From Spartobacteria bacterium (GTDB lineage: Bacteria; Verrucomicrobiota; Verrucomicrobiia; Chthoniobacterales; Chthoniobacteraceae), in the NCBI GenBank assembly GCA_025355595.1, contig JANXZI010000791.1, positions 1-5,440 of the forward strand: a stretch of 5,440 nt of DNA, read 5' to 3'. Of the stretch, positions 5,371-5,440 are shown piece by piece (positions within the stretch are counted from its first letter, which is position 1; every line of letters begins with the position of its first letter). The notes under the pieces were generated by a model. That model was not told the origin of the DNA. It saw only the letters and a program-made list of their open reading frames with translations, and ran no database searches. The position numbers were made by a program, and so were the translations under genes.

Positions 5371-5440
5371 CATCCGCGCCGATGTGGGTTTCCCCATCGC
5401 TGCAATGCCGGCGCGCTGGCCCGCAGTTTGCAAAACGCGC
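5371..5440. other. Spacer at the right edge, no supported gene
   Basis: A small hairpin, GATG-T-GGG (5381-5388) with CCCCATC (5392-5398), is visible. Short frames are open to the edge on both strands (for example from the ATG at 5383), but none is long enough to judge, so no gene is called. Confidence 0.4.

Overview
The window is GC-rich bacterial DNA, apart from AT-richer non-coding spacers. It holds five protein genes, one cut by the left edge, separated by short spacers full of hairpins. Codon use is strongly G/C-ending, and none of the starts has a clear Shine-Dalgarno sequence. The gene set combines a Tat-exported beta-propeller protein, a small glycine-rich RRM protein and a GT81-type glycosyltransferase. 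Together with spacer repeats of the CTTCGTGxx and ATTGCAAATT kinds, this suggests the Verrucomicrobia/Planctomycetes group, most likely Verrucomicrobia. That assignment is inferred from style and gene content, not from a marker gene.

Layout from left to right: (1) 2-445 (+) is the C-terminal ATPase end of a sensor histidine kinase. (2) 446-693 is a convergent spacer with several hairpins that probably stop transcription from both sides. (3) 694-1140 (-) is a 148-residue RNA-binding protein with one RRM and a glycine-rich tail. (4) 1141-1406 is a divergent spacer. On the RRM-gene side it contains inverted repeats that can form alternative leader structures. (5) 1407-2651 (+) is a Tat-signal beta-propeller protein. 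(6) 2641-3879 (-) is a DHA1-like MFS transporter whose 3' end overlaps the propeller gene by 11 bp. (7) 3880-4055 is a divergent spacer with a 16-bp perfect palindrome and a 9-nt-period CTTCG repeat. (8) 4056-5270 (+) is a GT81-type glycosyltransferase, probably glucosyl-3-phosphoglycerate synthase. (9) 5271-5440 is AT-richer spacer with nested inverted repeats.

The genes alternate in strand (+, -, +, -, +), so this is a series of single-gene units, not an operon. No shared pathway is evident. The glycosyltransferase would make the phosphorylated precursor of the compatible solute glucosylglycerate, but no matching phosphatase is in the window. The RRM protein looks like a stress or cold-type RNA chaperone. 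I see no RNA gene, CRISPR array, transposase or integrase. No clear new multi-gene system is present. The observations most worth checking are the possible RNA switch in front of the RRM gene and the two spacer repeat elements.
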